A DNA stretch of 64,000 nucleotides. It comes from Ananas comosus (Eukaryota > Streptophyta > Magnoliopsida > Poales > Bromeliaceae). Where the stretch lies: the NCBI RefSeq assembly GCF_001540865.1, contig NC_033635.1, positions 4,893,214-4,957,213 on the forward strand, read 5' to 3'. This document shows, piece after piece, positions 32,322-44,356 of the stretch (within the stretch, counting starts at the first letter, position 1; each line of letters begins with the position of its first letter). Position numbers and translations under genes: made by a program. A model generated the notes under the pieces. That model did not search any database and was not told where the DNA came from. It worked only from the letters and a program-made list of their open reading frames with translations.

Positions 32322-32380
32322 AAGAAGGTTAAGCGTATTAGAGTTAAAATAGCTCTACAATGGATGACCTCTTAAAAAAC
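32322..32380 (+). ncRNA. 5S rRNA-like module 2, more degraded
   Basis: AAGGTTAAGCGTATTAGAG, then CTACAATGGATGACCTCTTA, is a second, weaker copy of the same 5S internal-promoter segment. It lies 325 bp after the first in the same orientation. The spacing equals a typical plant 5S repeat unit. Confidence 0.55.
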
Positions 32381-32766
32381 GGAGCGTTTACAGTAGCCTC
32401 ATGAAAATACTGCAACACTATGTTACCCTTACAACATAAAAACAAAAATAGAAAAGATTAAATTAGAGGACGTGGAAGCCCTTCTCCTACACATATATGG
32501 GCTGTAAGGAACACGCATGCATGCTTTGCAACTAAACATGCAGTAACAGTGATAAAATTGTAATTAAAAGTTCATTTACCTCAACTAGGTTATTCCTAAT
32601 TGGGCATAGTTTTATAAAGGCTAACTGCACTTTTGTTTTCAAACTACAGACATGCGACATTTTTGTTCCGAAACTTTAAATTATTATAATTTTTGACTTC
32701 ATCAACTTTATAAATATTGCAATTAAGTTCTATAATATAATTTATTTAACTAAATATTAATATATT

Positions 32767-34610
32767 TGTGATATCCCTGGAGTACAGTAGTTGAGGCTTG
32801 TCGACGCGTCATGAAAGTGTCGGGATAATTCCGAGTTGCGTTTGGCGCGAACAGTTGCAAAACGGACTCAGTGGGGACACGAGAGCAGGAGTTAGCATTG
32901 GAATCTGCAAATTGCAGATTTCCTGCTTGTTGTACCGGTACAACATCAGAGGTGTACCGGTACACTTTCTGTACCGGTACAACATCGGATGTGTACCGGT
33001 ACACTTCACCTATTTTCCGCGCAGCTGCTCTCGGGTTACCATTTGTACCGGTACAACCACACGTATACCGGTACATCAGGGTAGGTGAGAGGGCATTTTG
33101 ATCTTTTCATGTCTCGTACGTGTCACCCTCTCTCCCCATTACTATAACAGGTGTAGAGGAGCTGAGAGAGAGAAATTTTACTGTTCTTCTTCTCCTTTCT
33201 CTCTCTAGCCTTGGCCGTGAGCAAGGAGAAGCTCGGTTGGAGTTCGAGTGTCGCCGACGACGCGCCGCAGTGTCGTTCGAGTGTGCGTTCGTCATCGTAG
33301 CATCGCGAGGAGGCCGGGCGAGGGTGCGATTCCGCCGTTCTCGACGTCGCGCCGGATTGGGTTTAGCTTTTGAGGTGGGTTAATCGTTGGTTATCTTCTA
33401 AGTATATAAATTGTCGACATGTGTTTTTATGTTGTTTCGTTGATAGAAATTGCTCGATCCATGGATTTTGGCATGTTTAACTGTAGAATCTGAATTGGAG
33501 CTTAGTACTGTGACTAGGTATTTACACATGTTGGACTTGGATTTGACTTAGGAGAAAACTTGCGATTTAAACCTGTCACATGCTTAAACTATCTGATTTA
33601 GCTCTAGGGGCCGTTGTTATTTTATATCACCGCAGTATCAGCGTGGGATGCCGAGTGTATATTTACAGTAGTGTTCAGACTGTTCCGGACTGTTGGGTGC
33701 CGTCGGGGTTGACGGTGGACCCATATCGCCGTTTTGGGTGTCAGATTGTGCTGAGGGCATGTGACCTGTTGCTTGTTAGACCAGTTGGACCTTGTTACTT
33801 GACTTTGGCTTGTGAGAGCCTGATTGAGCTCGACAGAGATACGCTTGCATACTCGGTTGGGTAGCTCCCACGAGTGTCACTCCGAAGGCGGGCGCTGTGC
33901 TTTCGCGTTGATGTCGTTTGTGCAGGTTGGACTCGCTCTTCACGGACTGCTTAGAGTAGAGGTAGCTGTATAGTCGCACTGGGCGGGACAAGTGTATTCA
34001 CAGTCCCAGGGACAGGTAGGCTTACAGTCCAACATCGATTGAGTCAGAATTGACACTTCCTATAGTTGGTTAGTGTAGAGCATGATAGTGTAGTGTCTTG
34101 TAGCTGTAAAGTTTCTTCCAGCATTTCATACTATCCTTGCTCCCTTCTGTAAACTTAGTGGGTAGACTGACGATGTCTAGGGTGGTACCCACTGAGAACT
34201 ACTTGTTTTTATAGCAATTCTCACGCCCAGCTGTTACCCTGTTTTTGCAGAGCCTGCTGTTCTGGCTGTTGCTCCCTCGAAGACTGATCGTGGCAAGCAC
34301 GTTGCCAGTTAGAGCCCTTCCCAGTTACTGCTGTTCGTAAGGTTACCAGCTGCAAGTAGTGCTAGTTTTTGAGTTTCTTATACATACTGGTTGTATCTCG
34401 CTGGGCGAGCTTTTGTGTACCTGAACTTATGTATGTATGTATATGGAACTTGTTCCTGTTTATACCAGTTTTATTCGAACAGCTCTATACTATTGTTTGT
34501 AATATTATATATTTTACAGGTACAGCTATCGCTTCGTATATAGGAAATTTTTTTTTGTATACGGCGAATTTGTCGGCGTGCCCGGAGAACGTGCAATCTC
34601 GGGCGTGACA
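32767..34610. mobile_element. Solo LTR of a Gypsy-type element, 1844 bp
   Basis: TGTGATATCCC...CTCGGGCGTGACA with the direct 5-bp duplication ATATT on both sides (32762-32766 and 34611-34615). The boundaries are exact. No internal sequence remains, so LTR-LTR recombination removed it. It contains an array of ACCGGT palindromes (32931-33075), GC-rich sequence (33220-33360) that yields spurious frames, and words shared with the LTR at 22387-23762. Confidence 0.85.
32931..33075. repeat. Array of six TGTACCGGTACA palindromes
   Basis: Copies at 32931, 32953, 32970, 32992, 33044 and 33064 (the last TATACCGGTACA). The first four form two 39-bp direct repeats, each with two palindromes. This is a potential dimeric protein-binding site cluster within the LTR. 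Confidence 0.85.
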
Positions 34611-34615
34611 ATATT

Positions 34616-35536
34616 GCTGTTATAAAAATAATATAGCTAATAGTTATGATGTCAAATTACATTTATACTAGATTGTGTTTGATTCTTCCAAAAAAAAAAA
34701 GTGAAAAAAGATTTCCGAGAATAGAAATTTTATGATTTTTTTTTTTCAGTTTTTCCATCTGTATGGTTTCAAGGAAGGCAAGCTTTTGTAGAAAGTCTTT
34801 TTCTCAATTTCAAGGCATATTAATAATTTTATTTTTCAATTCTCAAAAAAATAAAAATACTAGATTTTTATAAAATTTGGAAAAAAGTTTTTCAAAAGAA
34901 GCTAGTTTTTCTTTGAACAAAACAGACAGAAATCTAGAAAAAAGATTTTTCCATTTAATATTTTTTAAAAAAATCATACTTTTCTAAGAAATCAAATAGC
35001 TCCTTCGCGAAACGTTAATATTTAGAGAACGTATTGTGCTATAGGACATAATTGTAACATTTATAAAGTTTGAAGCAAAAATTGTAAAAAATTAAAAAAT
35101 ACTACTTGTACTTCCTAAAATAAGATGTACATTTTATATTCCTTTATCCTAAAGTTTATAAAATTTAAAAAATTTCTGTATTAGAAAAAAAAATTTATAA
35201 ATTTATAATTACTTAGTAAATGATGTCGAAAAATTATGAAATTTGATTTCTAAATAGTTCTAATAGAATTGATTATACCTAATGAAGCCGATCGTCGAAT
35301 CAAATATTCTATTATCGAATACAATTTATAGATATTTATAGATATAGAGGCCTCCAAGCTTTTGAAAGCACAGAAGACGCACTATATATATATAGCATGT
35401 AGAGAATTAGGTTATTGGCTTTTGGAGATTCGTGATTACTGAAACCACGAAAATTTACGTAACCTCGAGTTAATATANTACCAAAAAAAAGCTCGCCTAG
35501 CAAGCAGAGGACCGTATATGCAAATATAAATTTATC
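34616..35536. other. AT-rich stretch with partial family-X MITE
   Basis: 34680-35010 is a decayed MITE-like A/T-run region. 35200-35385 matches the 3' end of family X (ATGAAGCCGATCGTCGAATC, GACGCACTATATA). A single n is at 35478. Confidence 0.35.
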
Positions 35537-36809
35537 ATGACTATTTATAAAAAAAAAATTGTGAGGGGAATAAATGTAAAAAAAAAACCCGGTTTCAGGT
35601 GTTTTGTGCGTTATTCAGAGCTGAGGAGTGAGGACCGCACCGGACCGGGTTTAACATCGGACCAAGTTAATTATTCCCGAGTCCAAATACCCTTGCTTAG
35701 GCGAAGAAACGACAAAAGGACGGCCCGGCCCCGACCGGATCAGAATATCTCAGCCGTTTGAAATGATTTTCCAGCACCCGGTGCATCCCTATGTCTCGTA
35801 CACCGCACCTAATTATGATGATCAAATAAAAAAATTTGGACTTCTTTTTGCAAAAATCCCATACGATTTTTTAATTCTTAAAACGACCGTTGAGGAGTGA
35901 TAAATTGTTCATCGCTTTTAGTAAGCGATGAATCATTTACTGTTTTTTGATTGTATAGGTTGTGAGAATTTTTATGAGTTGTTAGAATTATACGAAGAAG
36001 ACTGTTATAATTTTTGTTTGATTATTAACTTTTTTTTGTTAAGAAAAGAACAATAAATAATTCGTTATCTTCTATATTTTATTACAAATGGTAAATAATT
36101 TATAGTTTTTTTAATTATTTTTCCATCCAATATTGAATTGAACAAAATAGGGTAATTCGGCCAAATTAAATTTTTACAAGATTATTTAGCAAATTATAAG
36201 ATTAAAAGGGTTAAATCGAAAAAAAAAAGTCTTGAAATTTTAATTATACATTCGAAAAAGGGTATAGATTTTACACTTTCATTCTAGAGTTTACAAAAAA
36301 CTCTATGAATGTAATAAAAAAAAAAATAATTGATGTGATGTTTAGAAAAATTAGTTTTCAAATAAAAATAGTGTAAGATGTAGGTGTACCAGGCATTGGA
36401 TGATCAAATTTCATTGTGAAGTAATAATATACTATGAAATATAAGTAGTGAATTTCAATATTACATTAGTTATAATAATTTCTAAAATACGTAGCTCTGA
36501 GCTCTGTTTATTTTTACAATAAGTTTATAATATTTTGAGAAAATTAATGATGATCCGATACTATGGATATCAATTGATCGGATTTAGAGAGGGTTTTTAA
36601 AAAACCGAACCCAAATCGGACTATCAAATCTGAATCCAAACCCGAATTTGATGAATTTTAGAAATCTATATCCAAATCCAACAAAATTCGAAACTAAACC
36701 CGAATCCGAGAATTCGAACCCCAAATAATTATTTCTCTTTACCATATTTCAAAACATATTATGTTAAATCTAATTTTTTTTAAATACAAATTCAAATATA
36801 ACATCAAAC

Positions 36810-36840
<31 letters not shown>
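35537..36840. other. Non-coding stretch
   Basis: The frame at 35537-35761 has no recognisable protein features. It contains a GC-rich patch (35620-35740) and CCGAATCC-type words (36590-36730). No bounded element. Confidence 0.3.
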
Positions 36841-36843
<3 letters not shown>

Positions 36844-36844
36844 T

Positions 36845-37083
36845 ATATGACTTATGTGCTATTAGGGGCACAGTAGTCCTTGAGCTTTTAACTTTTTAGC
36901 CAACTATCAAGTTTGATGGATGGTTAGAATGAGAGAGGAAGAAAATATTGAGAAGAAATTAGATGTCTTAATTTCTCTTCTCCTTGAATTTCTTCCTTTT
37001 TCATTCTAACCACCCATCAAACTTGATGATTGGTTAGAAAGTTAGGAGCACAAAAACTGCTGTGCTCCTAATAGCACAGTAGT

Positions 37084-37085
<2 letters not shown>
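36845..37085. mobile_element. MITE, family W
   Basis: About 240 bp. GTGCTATTAGGGGCACAGTA at the left faces GTGCTCCTAATAGCACAGTA at the right. TCAAGTTTGATGGATGGTTAG and CCATCAAACTTGATG are inverted arms. Flanked by GA/TA and CT/TA microsatellites. Confidence 0.65.

Positions 37086-37086
<1 letters not shown>

Positions 37087-37150
<64 letters not shown>
37087..37150. repeat. (CT)n-(TA)n microsatellite
   Basis: A CT run then a TA run. It forms the left limit of the triplicated Copia B flank. Confidence 0.9.
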
Positions 37151-37153
<3 letters not shown>

Positions 37154-38217
37154 GGATGAAAAGATTTGATAAAAAAATTCGAAATTTAGTTTCTATATAT
37201 TTCAAGTGGTACATATTATGTTCAAAGATATCGATCGTTAATTTGGAGGTTCTATCATCGAAAATAAATGAATGACAGTAAAGCCTGTTTACTAGATAGC
37301 ATTCGAGCTCAACTCTCTCTCTTTCTTTCTCTATCTATATATATATATAATATTTTGATCAATTGACTAATTAATATTATCATTTTAAATTGATAGAATA
37401 TGATTTTAGGTGGTGAATTAGAAGTTGTGCAGTTAACATAAAAAACTTGTCTGTATCCAATGGGTGAAAGCTCCAATGGTACTGATACGCATAATCCTTT
37501 CAAAAAAAAACAACTAAAAAACTTATTTGATTTGTAAAAAATTAGCTGTGCCCGCAATTATTTATCCATCATTCATGTCAATTAGCGTCGAGATCAACCT
37601 TTCCATTATTATTAATTATTCAAGTTACCATTCGAGTTAATACAACGGCTTCTTTCTTTCTTTATTTCTTTTCTTTTTCTTTTCTTTTTTTTTTTACAAT
37701 TGGTGATTATGTGGTCCATATATAAAAAGTGGATATTTATAGATAGCAAGATTTGATAGCGAAAACATATCTGTTCATAGTACTGTTAATTACTCTATTT
37801 AAATATTATCTTTTTATCCTTCAAAAAATATTAGGGTTAATTTTATACAACTCTCTGTAAATATATCGTATCGCAAATGTATCCCTACAAAGTTTAACTT
37901 TTTATATTTATTCCTATAAAAATTCAATGATATTCATATTTATCCCTCTGATTTATTACCATTATAGTACTATTTATTTTCTAACAGAAAATAAATAAAA
38001 TTATATTTCTATTATTACAAATATGTCTCTCCAAAAGCCCAATTATTAAAATTATGAAGAAATGTCCTCCAAAAAATTTCCAAAGATTTTCTTCTTCCTT
38101 TCTACCATTACAAATAATATAAAAGTGATAAAAAGATCAATTTAGCTCATTTACTAATCATGGGTAAGTATTTTACGTTCCAATCGTTAACTGTTTTTTT
38201 CTAACGGATCTTAATAA
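37151..38217. other. Left flank of Copia B, copy 1
   Basis: 1067 bp of AT-rich non-coding DNA, starting with part of a family-X MITE. Part of it recurs at 40865-41144 (offset 2927) and all of it at 44357-45423 (offset 7206), nearly identically. It ends in AATAA, the target site. Confidence 0.8.
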
Positions 38218-39021
38218 TGTTAAGAATATGCCTTCTTTTGAACTTGGGTTGAATCAAATTAGTTAACCCATTAAGTTGGTTTATAAAAGATGGTATAGGC
38301 TAGGACCATGGATTACATCAAATTGATTTTCAGTTTATTGGTGTAAGATTTGTGTTTATCTACACATGTCCTCTCCTAGTCTAATTAGGATTGTTGACTT
38401 GTTGACCGCACCTATATATATACATGCATGGCTATGCAACCGGGGAAGAGGCGTCATGTGTGAGAAAATTAATTAGCATCGGGCTAATTAATTCACAAGC
38501 TTCCGAGGCGTACGGCAGCAAGGAACCTAATTAATTAAGGTGGCTCCGTCCGTATGGTTAGAGAAGAAGCACCGCGTCTTTGCATGCGACGTCGGATTGG
38601 AGTCGGCAGCAGGAGCGGCGGTTCTTAACCAATTGCCTGAGCAGTTCGGATTCTTTGAAGCAACGGCATAAAGGAATTTGGTTAGAGTTTCTATACTTCT
38701 CTAATTTGGTTCTCAGTTTTACGAAAAGCTTTTTCAGTATTTTCTTGGAGTTTTCGTTGGAACAAGAAAGGTGGGATTCACCATAAGGTTCTTGGTTTTT
38801 TTTATCCGGAGAAGACATAAGGTGTAAGCTTATACTTCTATTTCTTCATATAGTGGAATACATCTCTCTCGCTCTCCCCGTGGACGTAAGTAATTGCCGA
38901 AACACGTAAATCTTAGTTTCTTCTTTCTGCATTTATTTCTTTTACCGTTCGGTCGATTTTCTCTATTTTTCGTGCATCCTTGTTGGTAGCACATGACGGA
39001 CGATCCATCCGGTTCCCAACA
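38218..39021 (+). repeat. 5' LTR of Copia B, copy 1 (804 bp)
   Basis: TGTTAAGAATATGCC...GGTTCCCAACA. Preceded by AATAA; the copy at 45424-46404 is followed by AATAA, which fixes both ends. TATA-like TTTATAAAAGATG occurs near 38280. Confidence 0.85.
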
Positions 39022-39023
39022 AG

Positions 39024-39035
39024 TGGTATCAGAGC
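39024..39035 (+). other. Primer-binding site of Copia B, copy 1
   Basis: TGGTATCAGAGC two bases after the LTR. The gag ATG follows only 23 bp later, so the leader is very short compared with Copia A. Confidence 0.9.
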
Positions 39036-39058
39036 GTAAGGTTCGTGCTACATCAGAG

Positions 39059-40878
39059 ATGTCGAAAGTCTCGTCTTCTAAGTTTGAGGTGGAGAAATTT
39101 GACGGTAAAGAAAACTTCGATCTCTGGCAGAGAAGAGTGAAAGCCCTTCTGGTTCAACAGGGCCTTCATAAGGCATTGCTCGGAAAATCGAAAAAGCCGA
39201 CATCGATGAGCGACGAAGATTGGGAGGATATTAATCTGCAAGCGGTGAATACAATTATATTGTGTCTAGCAGATGAAGTGATGTATAACGTAATGGATGA
39301 AGAAACTACAGTCGGCATGTGGGACAAGCTAGAGAAGCTGTACATGACCAAAAGCCTCTCGAACGTGCTGTACCTAAAGCAAAAATTATATGGACTACGC
39401 ATGAAGGAAGGTACGGCAATAACGGAACACTTGAACACCTTTAATAAATTATTGCGGATTTGCTAAGCATTAATGTCAAGGTTGACGAGGACGATAAGGC
39501 GTTGATTTTTCTTACATCACTTCCGTCGTCCTACAATCACTTGGTGATCACCATACTGTACGGGAAGCAAACTCTAAAGATGGAAGATGTTACATCGACA
39601 CTTTTATCTGAAGAGATCAGGTTGCAGGCGAGTACCGAAGAAAGCAGTGCAGGTTTGGTCGTAAATGATACAAGTGGAGGAAGGGGACGATCAAGCGAAC
39701 GTGATGCAGGTAAAGGAAGATCCCGTTCCAAGTCAAAATCGAAAAAGGTGAAGTGTTACTTCTGTAGAAAAAAGGGCCACATGAAAAAGAACTGCGAAAA
39801 GAGGAAGGCTTGGCTGCGAAATCAGAATTCCTCTGCAGATACGGCGAGCGTAGCGAGTGATTCCGGTCAGGACGTCTTGACGGTTACAACAGATTTTGAC
39901 TCTCACGGTGACTGGATATTAGATTCTGGTTGTTCTTATCACATGTCTCCAAACAGGTCTTTATTTGATACTTATAAGTCTTGTGAAGGCAGTAGTGTTA
40001 TGATGGGTAATCGCACTAATTGCAAGATGGTCGATATCGGAACAGTAAAAATAAAGATGTTTGATGGTGTGGTGAGGACGTTAACGGATGTGAGACACAT
40101 TCCGGATCTCAGGTTAAATCTTATATCACTTGGTACTCTTGACTCTACTGGCTGTTCTATTAGCATTTCAGGTGGAGTTGTCAAGGTTAAAAAGGGTACC
40201 ATGGTCGTCATGAAGGGAGAGAAGAAAGGGAATCTGTATAGGCTGATCGGCGAGTCGGTGATTGGAGGTGTTGCGGTAACATCCCCAGAAGATCATGATG
40301 CTGATGATACGGAGCTCTGGCACATGAGATTAGCCCACATGAGTGAAAAAGGGATGTTGGAACTGCATAAAAGGGGAGTACTTAAAGGTATTAAATCCTG
40401 TAAACTTAATTTCTGCAAATATTGTTTATTTGGAAAACAGAAAAGGTTGAGTTTCAGGACATCCAGTCATAAAAGCAAAAGTATACTTGAGTACATCCAT
40501 GCGGACGTGTGGGGACCGGCTCCGGTGACTTCGAAAGGTGGTGCACGATATTTTATTACATTTATCGATGATTTCTCTCGTAAGGTTTGGGTATTCTTCA
40601 TGAAGGAAAAGTCTGAGGCATTTATAAAGTTCAGACATTGGAAGAGTGAGGTGGAGAAACAAACTGGGAAGCAGGTCAAGGTTCTTCGAACGGACAATGG
40701 TGAAGAGTTCACTTCTCGGGAGTTTAAGAAATTCTGCAAGGATGAAGGTATTGTACGTCATTACACGGTTCCAGGTACTGCACAGCAGAATGGGGTAGCA
40801 GAAAGGATGAACCGGACATTGCTAGAACGTGCCAGATCCATAAGGTTATGTGCAGATTTGCCAAATTTATCCCTCTGA
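39059..40878 (+). pseudogene. Copia B gag-protease-integrase, copy 1, frameshifted and truncated
   Basis: The gag start (MSKVSSSKFEVEKFDGKENF) runs to a premature stop at 39466. The continuation is in another frame from 39460, consistent with a single-base deletion near 39447-39460. The second part holds the zinc knuckle (CYFCRKKGHMKKNC), protease (WILDSGCSYHM), the integrase zinc-binding segment (LWHMRLAHM...CKYC) and integrase core (HADVWGPAP, FITFIDDFSR, RTDNGEEFT, NGVAERMNRT). It breaks off at 40860 where the sequence switches, at the shared word ATTTAT, to the left flank of the element. Reverse transcriptase and RNase H are absent from this copy. Confidence 0.85.
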
Positions 40879-41144
40879 TTTATTACCATTATAGTACTAT
40901 TTATTTTCTAACAGAAAATAAATAAAATTATATTTCTATTATTACAAATATGTCTCTCCAAAAGCCCAATTATTAAAATTATGAAGAAATGTCCTCCAAA
41001 AAATTTCCAAAGATTTTCTTCTTCCTTTCTACCATTACAAATAATATAAAAGTGATAAAAAGATCAATTTAGCTCATTTACTAATCATGGGTAAGTATTT
41101 TACGTTCCAATCGTTAACTGTTTTTTTCTAACGGATCTTAATAA
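40865..41144. other. Left flank of Copia B, copy 2 (partial)
   Basis: Identical in layout to 37938-38217. Its appearance inside the element is not explained by transposition. Confidence 0.8.
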
Positions 41145-41948
41145 TGTTAAGAATATGCCTTCTTTTGAACTTGGGTTGAATCAAATTAGTTAACCCATTA
41201 AGTTGGTTTATAAAAGATGGTATAGGCTAGGACCATGGATTACATCAAATTGATTTTCAGTTTATTGGTGTAAGATTTGTGTTTATCTACACATGTCCTC
41301 TCCTAGTCTAATTAGGATTGTTGACTTGTTGACCGCACCTATATATATACATGCATGGCTATGCAACCGGGGAAGAGGCGTCATGTGTGAGAAAATTAAT
41401 TAGCATCGGGCTAATTAATTCACAAGCTTCCGAGGCGTACGGCAGCAAGGAACCTAATTAATTAAGGTGGCTCCGTCCGTATGGTTAGAGAAGAAGCACC
41501 GCGTCTTTGCATGCGACGTCGGATTGGAGTCGGCAGCAGGAGCGGCGGTTCTTAACCAATTGCCTGAGCAGTTCGGATTCTTCGAAGCAACGGCATAAAG
41601 GAATTTGGTTAGAGTTTCTATACTTCTCTAATTTGGTTCTCAGTTTTACGAAAAGCTTTTTCAGTATTTTCTTGGAGTTTTCGTTGGAACAAGAAAGGTG
41701 GGATTCACCATAAGGTTCTTGGTTTTTTTTATCCGGAGAAGACATAAGGTGTAAGCTTATACTTCTATTTCTTCATATAGTGGAATACATCTCTCTCGCT
41801 CTCCCCGTGGACGTAAGTAATTGCCGAAACACGTAAATCTTAGTTTCTTCTTTCTGCATTTATTTCTTTTACCGTTCGGTCGATTTTCTCTATTTTTCGT
41901 GCATCCTTGTTGGTAGCACATGACGGACGATCCATCCGGTTCCCAACA
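41145..41948 (+). repeat. LTR of Copia B, copy 2
   Basis: Same 804 bp as copy 1 with almost no differences (for example TTCTTCGAAG instead of TTCTTTGAAG at about 41580, a variant shared with copy 3). A primer site follows at 41951-41962. Confidence 0.85.
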
Positions 41949-41985
41949 AGTGGTATCAGAGCGTAAGGTTCGTGCTACATCAGAG

Positions 41986-42879
41986 ATGTCGAAAGTCTCG
42001 TCTTCTAAGTTTGAGGTGGAGAAATTTGACGGTAAAGAAAACTTCGATCTCTGGCAGAGAAGAGTGAAAGCCCTTCTGGTTCAACAGGGCCTTCATAAGG
42101 CATTGCTCGGAAAATCGAAAAAGCCGACATCGATGAGCGACGAAGATTGGGAGGATATTAATCTGCAAGCGGTGAATACAATTATATTGTGTCTAGCAGA
42201 TGAAGTGATGTATAACGTAATGGATGAAGAAACTACAGTCGGCATGTGGGACAAGCTAGAGAAGCTGTACATGACCAAAAGCCTCTCGAACGTGCTGTAC
42301 CTAAAGCAAAAATTATATGGACTACGCATGAAGGAAGGTACGGCAATAACGGAACACTTGAACACCTTTAATAAATTATTGCGGATTTGCTAAGCATTAA
42401 TGTCAAGGTTGACGAGGACGATAAGGCGTTGATTTTTCTTACATCACTTCCGTCGTCCTACAATCACTTGGTGATCACCATACTGTACGGGAAGCAAACT
42501 CTAAAGATGGAAGATGTTACATCGACACTTTTATCTGAAGAGATCAGGTTGCAGGCGAGTACCGAAGAAAGCAGTGCAGGTTTGGTCGTAAATGATACAA
42601 GTGGAGGAAGGGGACGATCAAGCGAACGTGATGCAGGTAAAGGAAGATCCCGTTCCAAGTCAAAATCGAAAAAGGTGAAGTGTTACTTCTGTAGAAAAAA
42701 GGGCCACATGAAAAAGAACTGCGAAAAGAGGAAGGCTTGGCTGCGAAATCAGAATTCCTCTGCAGATACGGCGAGCGTAGCGAGTGATTCCGGTCAGGAC
42801 GTCTTGACGGTTACAACAGATTTTGACTCTCACGGTGACTGGATATTAGATTCTGGTTGTTCTTATCACATGTCTCCAN
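41986..42879 (+). pseudogene. Copia B gag-protease, copy 2, cut by N run
   Basis: Repeats 39059-39952 including the same frameshift (first frame ends at 42393, second starts at 42387). It runs as far as the protease motif, where 24 n begin. Confidence 0.85.
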
Positions 42880-42903
42880 NNNNNNNNNNNNNNNNNNNNN
42901 NNN
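42880..42903. other. Assembly gap (N run)
   Basis: 24 n. Comparison with copy 1 shows about 0.9 kb of protease-integrase sequence missing here. Confidence 0.95.
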
Positions 42904-44345
42904 GATTTGCCAAAGGAGTTCTGGGCTGAAGCAGTAGATATGGCGTGCTATATTATTAATCGATCTCCCGCCACAGCAATCGAACTCAAAACACCGGAGG
43001 AAGTATGGACAGGTAAACTTGCAGATTATTCCTCCTTACGGGTCTTTGGTTGTCCTGCTTATGTCCATATCCAGAAAAATCAGCGCACAAAATTAGATTC
43101 GAAGTCAAAGCCCTGCATATTTCTTGGGTACGATATGGGTGTTAAAGGATACAAGCTGTGGGACCCTATCGCCAAGAAGAAGGTGATTAGCAGGGACGTA
43201 GTTTTTGACGAAAAAGTTATGCCGCGTAAAGATCATCAGGAGGCTCAACGTGAAGAACAGTAAAAAACTACGCAGATCCAGGTAGAGCGGCAAGAGGGTG
43301 TAGATGATCAGGTGGAGCAGCCCCACTATCAGGATGATCATGGTACACAAAGCGATCCGATTGAAAGCACTTCGGAGGAGCCCTACTCTATCGCTAAAGG
43401 AAGGGAAAGGAGATAGATTCGTCCACCTTTACGGTACAGGTTGGAGGATATAGTATCTTATGCCTTATTAATTACATCAGATGATCCCACTTCCTATCAG
43501 GAGGCGATGCAGGACAGAGATAGTGGCAGATGGATAGCGGCTAAGAATCAGAATGAAGTGCAACAATTAAAGGATTAGTTGAGCCGAGAATTCGACATGA
43601 AGGACCTAGGAGGTGCTAGAAAAATCCTAGGTATGGAGATCAGACGCGACCGCATACAGGGTAAGTTGTGGTTGTCGCAGAAGACATATATATGAGCTAT
43701 TATAAAGCAATTTAATATGTCAGAGGCGAAGGCGGTCAAGACTCCATTAGCCCAACACTTCAAACTTTCTGAGGAGATGTGTCCCAAGACGGATGAGGAG
43801 ATTACTTCTACGTCAAAGATACCATATGCTAGTGCAATCAGTTGCCTGATGTATGCTATGATCTGCACTAGGCCTGATCTTTCACATGCAGTTAGTATTG
43901 TCAGTCGGTATATGTCGAATCCAGGGAAACAGCACTGGGAGGCCGTGAAGTGGATTTTGCGGTATCTGAAGGGCACATCAGATAAAAGTATTCTCTACTC
44001 GAAAGATTCTGGTAATGATGAAGTGAAGGGGTTTGTAGATTCCGACTATGCGGGTGATTTGGACAAGCGTTGGTCTATTACAGATTACGTCTTTCTGCTG
44101 TGCGGCGGACCTATCATTTGGAAATCTACGTTGCAGCGCACTGTAGCCTTGTCAACTACAGAAGCGGAGTATATGGCGGAAATTGAAGCAGCTAAGGAAG
44201 CAGTCTGGCTTAGAGGCTTGGTTGGTGAACTCGGGATTGTGCAAGAAAAAATGATTATCGGTTGTGATAGTCAGAGTGCTATATGTCTCGCCAGGAATCC
44301 AGTTTACCATGGGAGGACAAAGCACATAGAAATCAAGTATCACAA
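42904..44345 (+). pseudogene. Copia B integrase end, deleted reverse transcriptase, RNase H
   Basis: Continues the integrase (LPKEFWAEAVDMACYIINRS...FGCPAYVHI) to a stop at 43261-43263. The start of the reverse transcriptase follows in decayed form (about 43440-43550), and the sequence then jumps to the end of the domain (FDMKDLGGARKILGMEI, about 43585). The catalytic core with its YxDD box is missing. RNase H is open from 43717 (PLAQHFKLSEEMCPK...TTEAEYMA...GRTKHIEIKYH) up to the n at 44346. Several stops and the deletion make this copy non-autonomous. Confidence 0.8.
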
Positions 44346-44356
44346 NTATATATATA

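Noticed and set aside
33107..33383. GC-rich Arg-rich frames on both strands
   Set aside because: They lie inside a precisely bounded solo LTR and overlap each other; composition artefact.
38558..38818. 86-codon frames in the Copia B LTR, repeated at 41485-41745
   Set aside because: They are within the LTR, appear because the LTR is repeated, and resemble no protein.
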